The translations under genes and the position numbers were made by a program. Positions 23,339 to 35,129 of a stretch of DNA of 64,000 nt are shown here, piece after piece. Below the pieces are notes generated by a model. The model saw only the letters and a list, made by a program, of their open reading frames with translations, was not told where the DNA came from and did not search any database. Position 1 is the first letter of the stretch. Each line of letters opens with the position of its first letter. The DNA is taken from NCBI RefSeq assembly GCF_029784165.1, contig NC_073695.1, forward strand, positions 9,771,786 to 9,835,785. Reading direction: 5' to 3'. The stretch comes from Wyeomyia smithii (taxonomy: Eukaryota; Arthropoda; Insecta; Diptera; Culicidae).

Positions 23339-26300
23339 GGGCTTCGAATGGTGAGTCGACAACTTGGAAGGAGCGTCAAACTTAGCTCCGGTCCTCACAA
23401 GTTCCTATCTCACGCCTCCACGAGTCATATGATACAATAGACTACCAGTTAAAACATGGACACAACTGGTTGGCGTTGCCTGGGCAATGTTTTCATCCGA
23501 CAATAGCTAAGTGAGAAGGTGCGACGCGATCGTTGGCGCGGTAACCATATCTCGGCGGTTGAGGAAATGCTTCGCCAACCCGAGCGTCTGTCCACCAAGA
23601 TGGTGCGGCTCAAAACAGCGTCTGATCTCCATGTTAGGAGCGGCTGATCAACGTCCTGGTGTCAGCGTGGGACTCTAATCAGAGCTAACACGATGGCCCT
23701 CCGGCGAGACAGGGGGTTGGGGAAGGCCCAACAAGCCGCCCCGAAAAACACCAAATGTTGCAAATATCGAAAAAGTTTATACGGATCGGAGCAATCGGCA
23801 CAGACCTAGGCAACGAAATAAGGACTACGATTGGAAACTCGGTACATGGAACTGCAGATCGTTAGGCTTTCACGGCTACGACAGGATCATATATGATTAA
23901 CTAAATCCACGCAACTTCGAAATCGTAGCACTGCAGGAACTTTGCTGGTCGGGACAGAAGGTATGGAAAAGCGGACATCGAGAGGCTACCTTTTATCAGA
24001 GCTGTGGCACTACCAACGAGCTTGGAACGGGCTTTATAGTACTGGGTAGGATGCGCAAACGCGTGATCGGGTGGCAGCCGATCAGTGCGAGGATGTGTAA
24101 GTTGAGAATTAAGGGCCGGTTCTTCAACTACAGCATCATCAACGTGCACTGCCCACACGAAGGAAGAGCCGACGATGATAAAGAAGCGTTTTATGCGCAG
24201 CTGGAGCAGGTGTATGATAGCTGTCCGCAACGGGACGTTAAGATCGTCATCGGTGATATGAACGCTCAGATAGGACGGGAGGCAATGTACAGACCGGTGA
24301 TAGGGCCGAATAGCCTGCACGCCGCATCAAATGATAACGGCCAACGATGTGTGAACTTTGCAGCCTCCCGCGGTATGGTAGTAAGAAGTACCTTCTTCCC
24401 CCGCAAAGACATCCACAAAGCCACCTGGAGATCACCTGACTCACAAGTGGAGAACCAAATCGACCACGTTCTAATCGATGGTAAATTCTTCTCTGACGTC
24501 ATCAACGTTCGCACCTACAGCAGTGCGAATATTGATTCGGACCATTACCTTGTTGCAGTAAGTATGCGCTTTCGACGGTGCGAAACACGCGTCAAAGTCG
24601 CCCACCGCGACCAAACATCGGGCAACTACGGGACGCCGAGGTTGCAAGGGAGTACGCGCAGCAGCTGGAAGCAGCATTACCAACGGAAGAGCAGCTTGGC
24701 GCAGCTACTCTTGAAGATGGCTGGAGGGACATTCGATCAGCCATAGGTAGTACTGCTGTAGCGGCGCTGGGTACTATGGCTCCGAACAGGAGAAACGACT
24801 GGTTTGACGACGAGTGCAAACAGTTAGTGGAAGAGAAGAATGCAGCACGAGCGAGAATGCTGCAACACCAAACGAGGGCGAACGTGGAGCGCTACCGACG
24901 CGCACGGAACAGGCAAAACTCGGGCTTACGGTAGAAGAAGCGCCAGGAGGAAGATCGAGATCGCGAGGCGATGGAGGCACTGTACCGTGCGAACGACACA
25001 CGAAAGTTCTACGAGAAGCTGAAGCTGTTCCCGCAAAGGCTATTTGCCACAAGCCGTCATGTGCAGGGACCTGGGCGGCAACCTTCTCACGAACAAGTGT
25101 GAGGTGATTGACAGGTGGAAGCAGTACTACGATGAGCACCTTAATGGCGATGTAGTAGAGGACGACGACGAAGTGGTAGTAGATCTCGGTGTACACGCAG
25201 ATGACGACAGAATCCCAGCCCCTGACCTCCAGGAGGTTAGAGAGGAGATCGGCCGGCTGAAAAACAATAAAGCCGCTGGAGCTGACCAACTCCCCAGCGA
25301 GCTGTTAAAACACGGTGGTGAATCACTGGCTAAGGCGCTACACTGGGTTATTGCCAAGTGTGCCCCATCTACAAAAAAGGCGACAAGTTGGATTGCTGCA
25401 ACTACCGCGCAATCACGTTGCTGAACGCCGCCTACAAGGTACTCTCTCAAATTCTGTGCCGTCGACTATCACCGTTTGTAAGGTAATTCATGGGGCAATA
25501 CCAAGCGGGATTTATGGGTGCCCGCGCCACCACGGACCAAATATTCGCGGTACGGCAGGTCCTACAGAAGTGCCGTGAGTATAACGTGCCCACACATCAC
25601 TTGTTCATCGATTTTAAATCGGCATACGACACAATCGTTCGAGACCAGCTATGGCAGATTATGCACGATTACGGCTTTCCGGATAAACTGACACGGTTGG
25701 TCAAGTCGACGATGCATCGGGTGATGTGCGTAGTTCGAGTTTCGGGGACACTCTCGAGTCCCTTCGAATCTCGAAGAGGGTTACTGCAAGGTGATGGATT
25801 ATCGTGCTTGTTATTCAACATCGCTTTGGAAGGTGTGATACGTAGGGCTGGTATCGACACGAGTGGCACGATTTTTAGAAGGTCTGTTCAGCTCTTTGGC
25901 CTCGCCGATGACATTGACATTGTAGCACGAACCCTTGGAAAGATGACGGAGACGTACATCAGACTGAAGGCTGAAGCCGGACGAATTGGGCTGGCCATAA
26001 ACGCATCGAAGACCAAGTACATGAGAGGAAGAGGTTCCAGAGAAGACAGTGTCAACCTCCCGCCACGAATTCATATTAGCGGTGATGAAATCGAGGTGGT
26101 AGACGAGCTCGTGTACCTGGGCTAACTGGTGACTGCTGACAACGACACCTGCAGAGAAATTCGTCGACGCCTTATGTCAGGAAATCGTGCCTACTTTAGA
26201 CTCCGGAGGACACTCCGCTCGAATAAAATCCGCCGCCGCACGAAGTTAACCATCTACAAAACACTGATCAGACCGGTAGTCCTCTACGGCCACGAAACCT

Positions 26301-26716
26301 GGACTATGCTCGTGGAGGACCAACGCGCCCTTGGGGTTTTCGAACGAAAGGTGTTGCGTACCATCTGTGGTGGATGGAAGATGGATCATGGCGAAGGCAG
26401 ATGAACCACGAGTTGCATCAGCTGCTGGGAGAACCACTCATCGCTCAAACGGCGAAAATCGGGAGACTACGGTGGGCTGGGCATGTCGTTAGGATGTCGG
26501 ACGACAACCCGGTGAAAATGGTTTTTGATAACAACCCGACTGGAACAAGGCGACGGGGCGCGCAGCGAGTAAGGTGGCTCGATCAAGTGGAAGACGACCT
26601 GCGGGGCCTCCGCAGACGGCATGGCTGGCGAGCTGCAGCCATGGACCGAGTTGAATGGAGACGACTTCTTCGAAAAGGGACACTTCGGCCTGGAGCTGAC
26701 TGGTAAGGTAAGTAAG
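23339..26716 (+). mobile_element. RTE-clade LINE, near full-length, nested insertion
   Basis: A 3,378-bp element flanked by 7-bp duplications tatcgtt (23332-23338 and 26717-26723). After a non-coding leader, the endonuclease runs from about 23820 (KLGTWNCRSL). It shows ALQE (about 23925), GDMNAQIG (24249-24272) and DSDHYLVAV (about 24533-24560), with an in-frame TAA at 23898. The linker (24578-25030) and RT follow in shifted frames. RT motif A is FIDFKSAYD (about 25605), motif B is QGDGLSCLLFN and motif C is GLADDIDI (about 25898-25921), with Leu for the usual Phe before ADD. The C-terminal tail includes GRLRWAGHVVRM and RWLDQVEDDL. Defects include frameshifts near 24575, 25035 and 26390, a small deletion near 25357 and stops at about 24934, 25482 and 26123. 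The element ends in (TAAG)n, typical of RTE tails. Confidence 0.88.
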
Positions 26717-28335
26717 TATCGTTCGCAAGAAACACGTAAGTTCTACAAGAAACTGAACGCATCCCGCGCCTGCTTTGTACCGCGAGCCGAAATGTTTCGG
26801 GATAAGGATGGAAGAATCTTGACTGATGAACGTGAGGTGATCGACAGGTGGAAGCAGAACTACAATGAACACCTGAATGGCGCAGAGGCAGAGGACCAAG
26901 ACGGCAAGAGGAACGACTTCGTCAGCTCAGCGTATGAGGGAGACATTCTGACCTCAAGATAGGTGAAGTTAAGGATACCATCAAGCAGCTCAAGAACAAC
27001 AAATCGTAGTATCGCAGCGGAGCTTGTCAAGTTGGGCTCGGATAGGTTAGTTTCCTGTTTGCACCAGCTGATAGTCAGGATCTGGGATACAGAACAGCTA
27101 CCGGAGGATTGGAAGGAGGGAGTAATATGCCCAATATACAAGAGGGGCGACAAGTTGGAATGTGAGAACTATTGAGCGATCACGATTCTCAACGCAGCCT
27201 ACAAAATGCTCTCCCAGATCGTCTTTCGCTGTCACTCGCCGTTAGCAGGGAGGTTTGTTGGGAATTATCAAGCCGGTTTTGTGGCTGGGCGATCGATAAC
27301 GGGCTAAAGATTGATCAAGGCCACGATGGATGGGGCACAGTGATGTGTGAAGATTTCGGGTGCATTATCAAGCCCGTTTGAAACACGCAAAGGACTTCGA
27401 CAAAGCGACGGTCTGTCCTGCCTCCTGTTCAATATTGCGCTTGAAGGTGGGATGAAACGTGCGGCTTAACCCATGCGGGGCACGATCTTCAATAAATCCA
27501 GCCAGTTCATCTGCTTCGCTGACGAAGTGGACCTTGTCGGAAAGACGTTCCAGGCGGTTGCTGAACAGTACATCAAACTGAAACGTGAAGCAGAGAAGGT
27601 TGGATTGAAAGTGAATACGTCAAAGACCAAGTATCTGCTAGCAGGAGGAACCGAGCGCAATAGGGCTCGCATAGGCAATAGTGTAATAATTGACGGAGAC
27701 GAGTTCGAGGTGGTTGACGAATTTGTATACCTCGGATCTTTGGTAACGCCAGACAACACCTGCAGCAGAGAAATCCACAGACGTATTGTAGCTGGAAGTC
27801 GTGCTTACTACGGGTTCCACAAGACTTTGAGGTCTTGTAAACTTCGCCCCCGTTCCAAGTGCGTCATGTACAAGACCATGTAAGACCAGTAGTCCTCTAC
27901 GGGCACGAGACATCGACAATGCTCGAGGAGGACTTGCAAGCACTGGCCGTTTTTGAGCGACGTGTGCTTAGGACTATCTTCGGAGTATGTGAGAATGGCG
28001 TATGGGGGCGAAGGGTAAACCACGAGCTGGCGCAACTATACGGCGAACCCAGTATCCAGGAAATCGCGAAAGCTGGAAGGGTACAATGGGCGGGATATGT
28101 TGTAAGAATGCCGGACAACAATCCCGCAAAAAATGGTGTTCGTCTCGAATCCGGCCGGTACAAGACATAGAGGTGCACAACGAGCTAGGTGGTTAGATCA
28201 AGTGGAGCAAGATCTTGGAAGTGTGGGACTCTCAAGAAACTGGAGACAAGCTGCTATGGACCGCGGACGTTGGCGTAACATTGTGACGCAGGTGAAATCC
28301 TGAGAGATGTTTCACTAGGAAAGTAAGTAAGTAAC
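26717..28335 (+). mobile_element. RTE-clade LINE (host copy), 3' part
   Basis: Continues the element begun at 22860. Translation starts LYRSQETRKFYKKLNASR and proceeds through REVIDRWKQNYNEHLNG to the RT. There it shows PEDWKEGVICPIYKRGDKL, NYQAGFVAGRSIT (followed by a deletion that removes RT motif A), RKGLRQSDGLSCLLFN and FADEVDLV at 27511-27534. In the last, the second catalytic Asp of FADD is Glu. The thumb and tail (EVVDEFVYLGSLVT, QWAGYVVRMPDNNPAKN) follow with several frameshifts. The coding part ends near 28302 and the element closes with an (AAGT)n tail at about 28320-28335. It belongs to a different RTE subfamily from the inserted copy: the two proteins differ clearly in the linker and tail. 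Confidence 0.82.
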
Positions 28336-28670
28336 CAATTTTCCGCTTGCTATGTCTTCTGAGACAAAATTGATATTTTCGCAGTGTTAGAACCTTTCGT
28401 GACATGTTCCTAGATATTTTGATCCTCTCTCTTGGCAAAATTGTGTAATGCTCTCTTGGCAAAATTACGTAACGCTCATAGGGAGAGGGGGGGGGGACAT
28501 CTGATAATTTTACTAGAACATAAGGGAGTGGGGTTGAGGTCTTTTTCGACCCACTCAAAGCCTTACCGCGGAACTGCTCTTCCCTCAGAAATTTCTCAGA
28601 AGGTATTACTTCAAAAGGAAACCCATACCCAGTCAGTGTACCTGATTGTTTCTCCACTTCCGGTGAAACT
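28336..28670. other. Unassigned sequence with G-run
   Basis: Between the RTE tail and an R1-clade relic. It contains two near-identical CTCTTGGCAAAATT words about 24 bp apart (28430-28466) and a run of ten Gs near 28487. Nothing else can be supported. Confidence 0.4.
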
Positions 28671-29540
28671 CTGACCTGATCATCTGTGCCTATACAGTGC
28701 TCACTGTAGACCAGATCTCTGTGTCACGGCACATTCCCTCGACGACGTTCAAGGCCGGTGATATCACGCCTCTCACTATTGTAAATCTTGGAGACCTCGT
28801 AATCCACCGTTTCTTCCGCCTTAAGGGTGTGCGGACACTGCGTGAAGCAACCGTGTCCAGACAGAATCTGCGTGAGGTGTAAGTTAGCTTCCCTGCGTTC
28901 CACTGAAACCACACCGACAAAAGCGGTATCAGCTTGTGCGTCCATCTACCGTGCGTCGATAAATCCTACTCTTGTTGACTGCATACACACCGTTTTTCCA
29001 AGTACTCTGGTAGCCTATAGCATCCGTCTGTAGCACTCACTATCTTCCGGCAGGGTGACATTGATGAGAAATATTACGGCTATGACACAGACTACTTCCG
29101 ACGATGTCGTTCTTTACGCGCTCACTACTACTTTTCAAAACTCGCATAGGCGAGAGCTAAATCACGCTTTGCAGCTTCACCTGGTTCCGCTGAGTCCTCA
29201 GAGCTTTCACTCAAGCAGGACCTTCGTATCTGAGTATTGACGAGGAGACACTGGCCAACAGACAGCGCTTACTGCTGCTAAGTCCATAGCTATCTGGCAT
29301 TATTCTTGCAAGCAAATTTGTCGACGGGACTCTTGAAATTCAGTCGGTCGTCAACCATTACTCCAAGATACTTTAGCAGTGGGTAATCTGCAATTTCGTC
29401 CTCTATATACAATTTCCGATCACTCCGTCTCACAATACTTCGTCCTCTGTAAAACAAACGATAATTTCTTGCTAGGGTAGCAACACAAATGCACTCCAAA
29501 ACCTCAAACCGGAAAAATGAACAGTTATAGCTATTCAACC
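28670..29540 (-). mobile_element. R1-clade LINE relic (C-terminal part)
   Basis: On the reverse strand 29290-29538 gives YPLLKYLGVMVDDRLNFKS, the conserved post-RT segment. This is followed by LLASVSSSILRYEGPA at about 29215-29280. At 28724-28945, LHLTQILSGHGCF plus a decayed Cys/His region gives the C-terminal domain shared by R1-clade ORF2 proteins. The pieces are in three frames. A second, reverse-strand member of the clade lies at 2746-4060, but the sequences are not close copies. Confidence 0.7.
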
Positions 29541-29697
29541 ATTCCTCTGGCTAGGAACACCTTAGCCATTACCGTTTTTTCAGAGACTTAAATGAGTTTC
29601 CTCGTAAACATAACGTTAGAGCGAAGAACACGGCAAGCAATTTCTATACGACACGCTCACGCTCACGTAAATAGCTATAACACAGTGCAACAATTTT

Positions 29698-29755
29698 TCG
29701 ACGTGGGACTACGTCTTTGTTTTCTATACTGGGATGCATTCTGTAAAATAGGAAA
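29698..29755 (+). repeat. Dispersed ~57-bp repeat GACTACGTCTTTG, copy A
   Basis: GACTACGTCTTTGTTTTCTA plus flanks. It recurs at 47637-47693 in the same orientation with roughly one difference in five outside the central 24 identical bases. Both copies are followed by a short spacer and a TGTAAAA word. The parent element is unknown. Confidence 0.55.
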
Positions 29756-31284
29756 CGAAACTGGCAAATGTTACGTCAGATTTCAAACGATAATAACAGC
29801 ATAACCACATGATGGGTAACAATAACCAATATATTGTTGGATAGATAAAACGTGTAACAATTTTACAATATGCTAGTCATCATTGTTATTTCACTGCTCA
29901 ACTATGAAAATTGATAAAAAATACAAGAAAATTTACGCGAACAATGAACCAATCACACGCGAGCATTCCTAGCACAGACGTTGTGAATGGACCCTGTGAT
30001 ATTTTCTGTTTCAATACCAAAAAAAAAAATGGACAGAGTTTCCCCGTCCCAACAGGTCGATTCAGGTTTGCTTCCACGAACTTAGACTAATTTGAAGTCT
30101 CGAAGGTAAAGATCTTTCGAAAAGTTTTGAAACAAGCCTTTTCCTTGAACAATTTCTAAACCTGCTGTCAAAGCGTAATAAAAACTGATGTCTTGAAAGA
30201 AAACATGCTGATAAAAGCAACAATACCGTACGGTATAACATACATACTATGTGGAGCAGAGCGCCGCTGGTCTCTCGTCGTCTATCATTGCAGTGGTACA
30301 CGATTTCTATTTCCGTGATATCAAGGATAAACTGTAATGCTGCTGCATTGATAGTGATTGAAAGTTTATCTCATGAATATGGTTACCTTAGAAAAAGACT
30401 ACTCAACAAGAATTGAGCATTTTTGCAACGGTCATAAGATTTTTTTTGCATTTTATCTTCGATATTCACTAAATGATCGTGATCGAAAGAGTAGATTTCT
30501 GAAAATACAAATTTATAGAAGCTTAAGAACCAGCGAATGCTTCTGAATATATTGTCGATTCAATAGGATCTATTCAGAATCTTTGTTCACATTTCAACTT
30601 TTTTTTTCTTCATATATATCATATTTCAACATTGACAGTTGATATATTTTTGTTTTCAACTTAACAAATAAAATTCTTACGTATATAAGCTGTCTTCGTA
30701 ATACACTGAATGTAATTGTTGGCAAATGAAACCAAAAAAATCAAACAAAAAACAGAAATTAATCATTTCAAACTTTAACTTCCTTATAATTGTTGATTGG
30801 TATGATTTTTCGGTGCAACTGGTTGATTATTTTGTTCAACATATCTTCTCAAGTTTCCCTATGAGTGAATCTATGTAACGGCTTCGAAATTATTTTCATT
30901 ATAAGGTTTATGTAATAATTAAAGTTGATCAGAGTTAAAAAAAAAAAATCATGTATTATGATAATGTATGTATTGTTGGATTTGGTTTATGAGAAAATAG
31001 CGTTCATTCTGATACAGACGCATTGCGAGATATTATTGGTGCTTCTACAATAACAACGACACGCTTGTGCCTTGTTAAATAATTGTTGTTCACAAAAAAA
31101 AAAAAAACACTACACAATATCGCAAAGTGTAATCGAAGTTCTTTCGAGTGTTGTTAAATATATTTCTAAAAAAAAAAATATGGGGAGGCTGCGTATAAAA
31201 AACACTTAAACCACAGAACAAACGAATTGTTGCTGTCTGCAGATTTTGTAACCTTTGTAACTAAAAATCCTTCTAATTACAGTG

Positions 31285-31340
31285 TTTAGTCCCACGTCAC
31301 CATTTCATACAACCCTAGGGCTGTATACCTTGTAGTATTT
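31285..31340 (+). repeat. Dispersed ~57-bp repeat, copy B
   Basis: Second copy of the sequence at 5469-5526 (TTTAGTCC-ACGTCACCATTTCA ... CTGTATACCTTGTAGTATT). Confidence 0.6.
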
Positions 31341-31434
31341 GTCTTCGCTTTTATGTGATTATGTTTTTATGTGATGATGATTTTGATGTAGTTTTATGCA
31401 AAAACAAATTTCCCCGAGTTTGGACTCATTCCAC

Positions 31435-31495
31435 CTTAACCCTCTAGTGCCCAGTGCCGCATTTAGACGGTCTTCAGTTGAACCTCTAAAAAGCT
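31435..31495 (+). repeat. Dispersed repeat with GC palindrome, copy B
   Basis: Same family as 1911-1971 but in the opposite orientation. Here the GC palindrome is mutated (CCGCATTTAGACGG). It lies about 95 bp after the repeat at 31285-31340. Confidence 0.6.
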
Positions 31496-32299
31496 CTTAT
31501 AAGAACGTAAAAAATGTTAATTCAATTTCCATCAGTGATTTTTTCGAAGTACGTCTAAAAACTAATTTAGCATCATTATGATAGATAAACTTATTTTAGT
31601 ATTGTAGGGCAATTGGGCCGGAGTGGACATGTTGCTGATATTTTACGTGGATCAGACACCTACCAATCGATTTCATAGACTTTTTCACTTAATATAAGAC
31701 ATAATTTGACTACCACTTTTAGATATTAGCGCTTTACCATTAATGCTCAAACATACTCGATATTAGTTTGCTTTGTGAAATATACTTAAAGCATGCAAAA
31801 ACTGTTTTCGTAGAATCACCGTTTTGAGCTCAGTTTTCGTCCGATTTAAAATTATTTTAAAAGATGGGTAAAAAAATGCTAATTGGTGAACAAACTCATA
31901 GAATTTTGATAATTGGCTTCAAAACAAAATGGCGCCAAAAAAACATCGAAAATTTCCAGTTTCTGGAAAATTCAAAATGGCGTCACTGTTGCCCCTTAAG
32001 GCGAAATGTGTTCAAGCTAGAGGGAATTTATTTTTGCGTCAAAATACTTGAAAAAATCATACATAGAAGCCAAGGCAAAAGAAAAAGTAAATTTGTGTTT
32101 CACTGTGCAATCTTCAATTTGTTTCCAGTTTGAGCTTTTGGAATGCAGTATATTTTTCATTTTATCGACCAGTGTGATGTGTGAGTGGAAACGCCTGCTG
32201 TTTTTTTTTTAGTTTAAGTCCTACAACTACAAGCTACAACTGCAAGCTTTTTATCACTTACATCAACATAGTTCTCTTTATCCTTGGCATACGATGTTG

Positions 32300-32800
32300 G
32301 TGGCCACCTCATTAACTCATACGTTGGAAAAAGTCCTCATGATAATTTTCAATATTTCTCGAAATTGATCCATAGATACAAACTCCAGGGATTTACGTCA
32401 GGATCTCAACAAACTGCTTGTAGCAGTTCCTCTTGCTCGCTTTGATTTCTCGTTTCAGTGCGGCTGAACGAGAATCTCGAAATACTGTACTTACTCTCAG
32501 AACACGTCTTCCGGCTCTATACAACTAGTGCGGAGATTGCTGAGTTCCACCAGGAAGCTGGTCGTCGTTTGCTTCTAGGTTCCGGTCTCCTTGGCATGGT
32601 AGCGTCGCACGCTTAGATTCGATGGTCCACTAGCCTCCGCAGAGAGATTTTTGCCGTAAGGTTTCGTCTGGTACATATTCTGTTACATAATTTTCCGCTT
32701 TTAGGACCGCTAAAACATGTCGCTGGACGATGTCAAATGAATTTTCTGATTCCAATTCAGATTTTCCAACAGTGACAGGCTGCAGAAGGTGAACTCGCGT
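32300..32800 (-). mobile_element. R1-clade LINE relic (linker region)
   Basis: Reverse-strand translation gives SAALKREIKASKRNCYKQF at about 32400-32460. This is the basic linker found between the endonuclease and RT of R1-clade elements. Before it, a decayed WWN-type segment lies at about 32530-32570. The rest is eroded, and no RT or endonuclease motif remains. Confidence 0.5.
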
Positions 32801-33240
32801 TCGTCTTTACTAACAAGTTTTAACGTATTAATAGTACCTTCGTTTGATAGCAGAACTTCAAACTTCGCCGGAGACTCCAGTAAACTGTATCCCCTGGCAT
32901 TGGTACATGGACTTTCGGCTTCTGGTCATTATCCCGATTACGGGATTAGAATCCATATGTGATGGTGTTTGGACAGCATTTTAAGCAGTTTTAACAGAAA
33001 CTAAAGGTCGCCATCTTGGATATCGTCATGGCTTCAGGGGTCGATTTTACGGCCTCATGGGGTCGGTTTCTGGACACTGTATTCTAAAATAGCGTCTGGA
33101 ATCGATTTTCGGTCTCTGATCCTCATTCTGGCCCGGGCTGCTATTAGGTCAAACAAACACTGATCAAAAAAGCTCAAACATAGGTCATTTAAAGTTGTTT
33201 GCCGAAATCGGTCCAATATGGTTATCTTGGATTGAGAAGT
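32801..33240. other. Unassigned sequence
   Basis: Contains phrases such as GCCATCTTGGAT and TCATTTAAAGTTGTTT. Related words (GTCATTTAAAGCTGTTTTCT, GGCATCTTAG) occur near 45010-45060, so it is probably the remnant of a dispersed repeat. No coding signal was seen. Confidence 0.35.
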
Positions 33241-34228
33241 AACCTGAGTCCGCTACTCTTCTGCTTTTTTATGTTGACGATACAAAATCATTTTAAAATA
33301 AGTGTTTGCGTGATTGCATGAAGCTACAGAAACACCTGGCCACGTTTGAGAATTGGTGTGAAACGAGCTGCTTAACACTAAGAACACGCAAACGTTAAAG
33401 CTAGAATCAACCAATGTGTCCTCTCAAAACGCACATTCATTGCTCTGCAATTAGCACAACAAATGTGTAGAATCCATGAAACAACAGTTGTGCAATGAAT
33501 ACATTGACAGAGATCGGAATCAGAATATGTATGATGTATCATGCATACAAAATCGTATTGTTTCGGTATTTACATTCGCTGGTGTCAGTAACGTTGAAAC
33601 CGAATGCACATGAATAAAACCAGAGTCGTCGTTAAAAGTAAAATGTTTTGAACAAAGTGTATAAAAAACCTCGGAGTAATGTTGGATCGCGAACTGATTT
33701 TTGAAATCCATTATTACAAATTGGCTTCAAATGACTGTACTGTTCCCTCGTGAAATTAAACCTTAAGACCAGTTTTCCAGTATGGAGTCCTTTCCATACA
33801 ATTTGATCACACAGAATGAAAATCGACTGCTCTAGTATTTTTACCAGGCTCAATTTTCAAGCTCCCGAAAGATCATTACGTAATTGAAAATTTCTTTTTA
33901 TTTGGAACCGCGCAGTCGACTTTATGGTTCTCACGATCCAATTCCCGCCATATGCCATCATTTTAATGAGATTTATGAGTTATCTGACTTTAATCTGCCG
34001 ATCAACGGATTTCGTCAGTGAATCGTTGATGTTTTTCGAACCACTAGATTATATTTTCAATTCATTTATTCATTTTTACATTCCATCAAAATGAATAGTA
34101 GACGGAAATGCAACGCTAGTTTTTCTTGCAAGTTTATCTAACAGTGCATTTCTAAACATATATATTTTTATATTTGTATATTTGTATATTTTACTGTAAT
34201 TTATCCGACAATAGTCTTAATAAATAGC
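33240..34228 (+). mobile_element. Jockey-clade LINE relic (RT end to 3' UTR)
   Basis: Starts at RT motif C with YVDDTKS (33270-33290). After a frameshift comes CMKLQKHLATFENWC (about 33316-33360), then NLGVMLDRELIFE (about 33668-33706), and finally LYGSHDPIPAICHHFNEIYE with DFNLPINGFRQ and a stop at about 34018. This is the normal C-terminus of Jockey ORF2. A short AT-rich 3' UTR follows and ends in AATAAATAGCAATAA at about 34219-34233. About 280 bp between the second and third pieces contains no recognisable segment. The copy is truncated at the 5' side, within the RT. Confidence 0.65.
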
Positions 34229-34234
34229 AATAAT

Positions 34235-34625
34235 CAGAATCAAGTTGAAAACATATTTGACAGGTTTGACCTATGCAGAAACTTTCGTGATGACTCGCCG
34301 AACTCAAATAAATCTTCAACACTCAAAAATGTTCTGATTTCGGCGGCAATTGGCTCGTGAAAACCAAAAGATGTACGATGAAATGCAGTTTGAAGTAGGC
34401 CAGTCGATCTGAGAGTACGTTGCGAACACGGAAGTTTAACTGGAACAGAAGCGACGGTGAATCGATCTCGCATGTCAAGGCCAAGTAATCGACAGCGATA
34501 AGGATGCGGTGGAAGGTTCTCCGGGTCACGCCAGGGCAGGTCACGTAATGCTAATCGGGCGAATCTCTTTTGGACACGTTTTATCCTTAGACACCAAGAT
34601 AGCTGATGCTGAGTATTCGGTATAA
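34235..34625 (-). mobile_element. Jockey-clade LINE relic, reverse strand
   Basis: On the reverse strand, QKRFARLALRDLPWRDPENL (about 34500-34580) continues, after small frame changes, into RFTVASVPVKLPCSQRTLRS and FGFHEPIAAEI, then VEDLFEFGESSRKF. These are the C-terminal landmarks of Jockey ORF2. It is a short 5'-truncated copy. Its 3' end meets the 3' end of the forward-strand Jockey relic at about 34230, so the two are tail to tail. Confidence 0.7.
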
Positions 34626-35125
34626 TTTTCCTTTCTCAGCAAACGGCAACTAAACGAAAATAGTTGAAACTGTAGACCAGAACGATTCAAATGAAAATTC
34701 TCAGAAAGAAATTATTTTAAATTAAACGGATAAAACCCATGATAGGTTAGCTCCAGCCCAGTTTATGACATCATGTATTTTTAAAAATTACGATAATTTC
34801 AACTAGAAATAAGAGAAGCGAGAATTCAATTATACGATCTGCGTAGTTGTTATTACTGCCAAAGTTTTGGTGAGTGACAGAAAATTTATTAACTTCTTTA
34901 ATTATAATTTAGAGCATCTCATAACGCTTTGTTTGTGACAATTTGATTGCTTTAGCTTAATTTTGTATTGATGTTTACCAATAACACAAGAGGAATCTAG
35001 TTCTCTTGTTGTTTTCTGCTCACACTGCTCATGCAAGCAAACAAGATATAACGTTCATATTGCATGCTACCGTAACACTAGCAGCATGGCCAAATACCAA
35101 ATCTGGACAAAATCACTAACATGAC
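34626..35125. other. Unassigned AT-rich sequence
   Basis: Nothing recognisable between the Jockey relics and the mariner relic. AT-rich, with no open frames of note. Confidence 0.4.
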
Positions 35126-35129
35126 TGGA

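Larger units (their letters stand above)
29541..32290. other. Unassigned AT-rich sequence with dispersed repeats
   Basis: No gene is supported. It contains three short sequences that recur elsewhere in the window (29698-29755, 31285-31340, 31435-31495), listed separately. Homopolymer A/T runs and AT-rich words dominate. The frames at 30062-30301 and 31864-32133 have no recognisable domain. Confidence 0.4.

Noticed and set aside
24774..25289. 171-residue reverse-strand open frame
   Set aside because: It lies antisense to the RTE linker and RT, whose forward-strand motifs are clear. It is a shadow frame.
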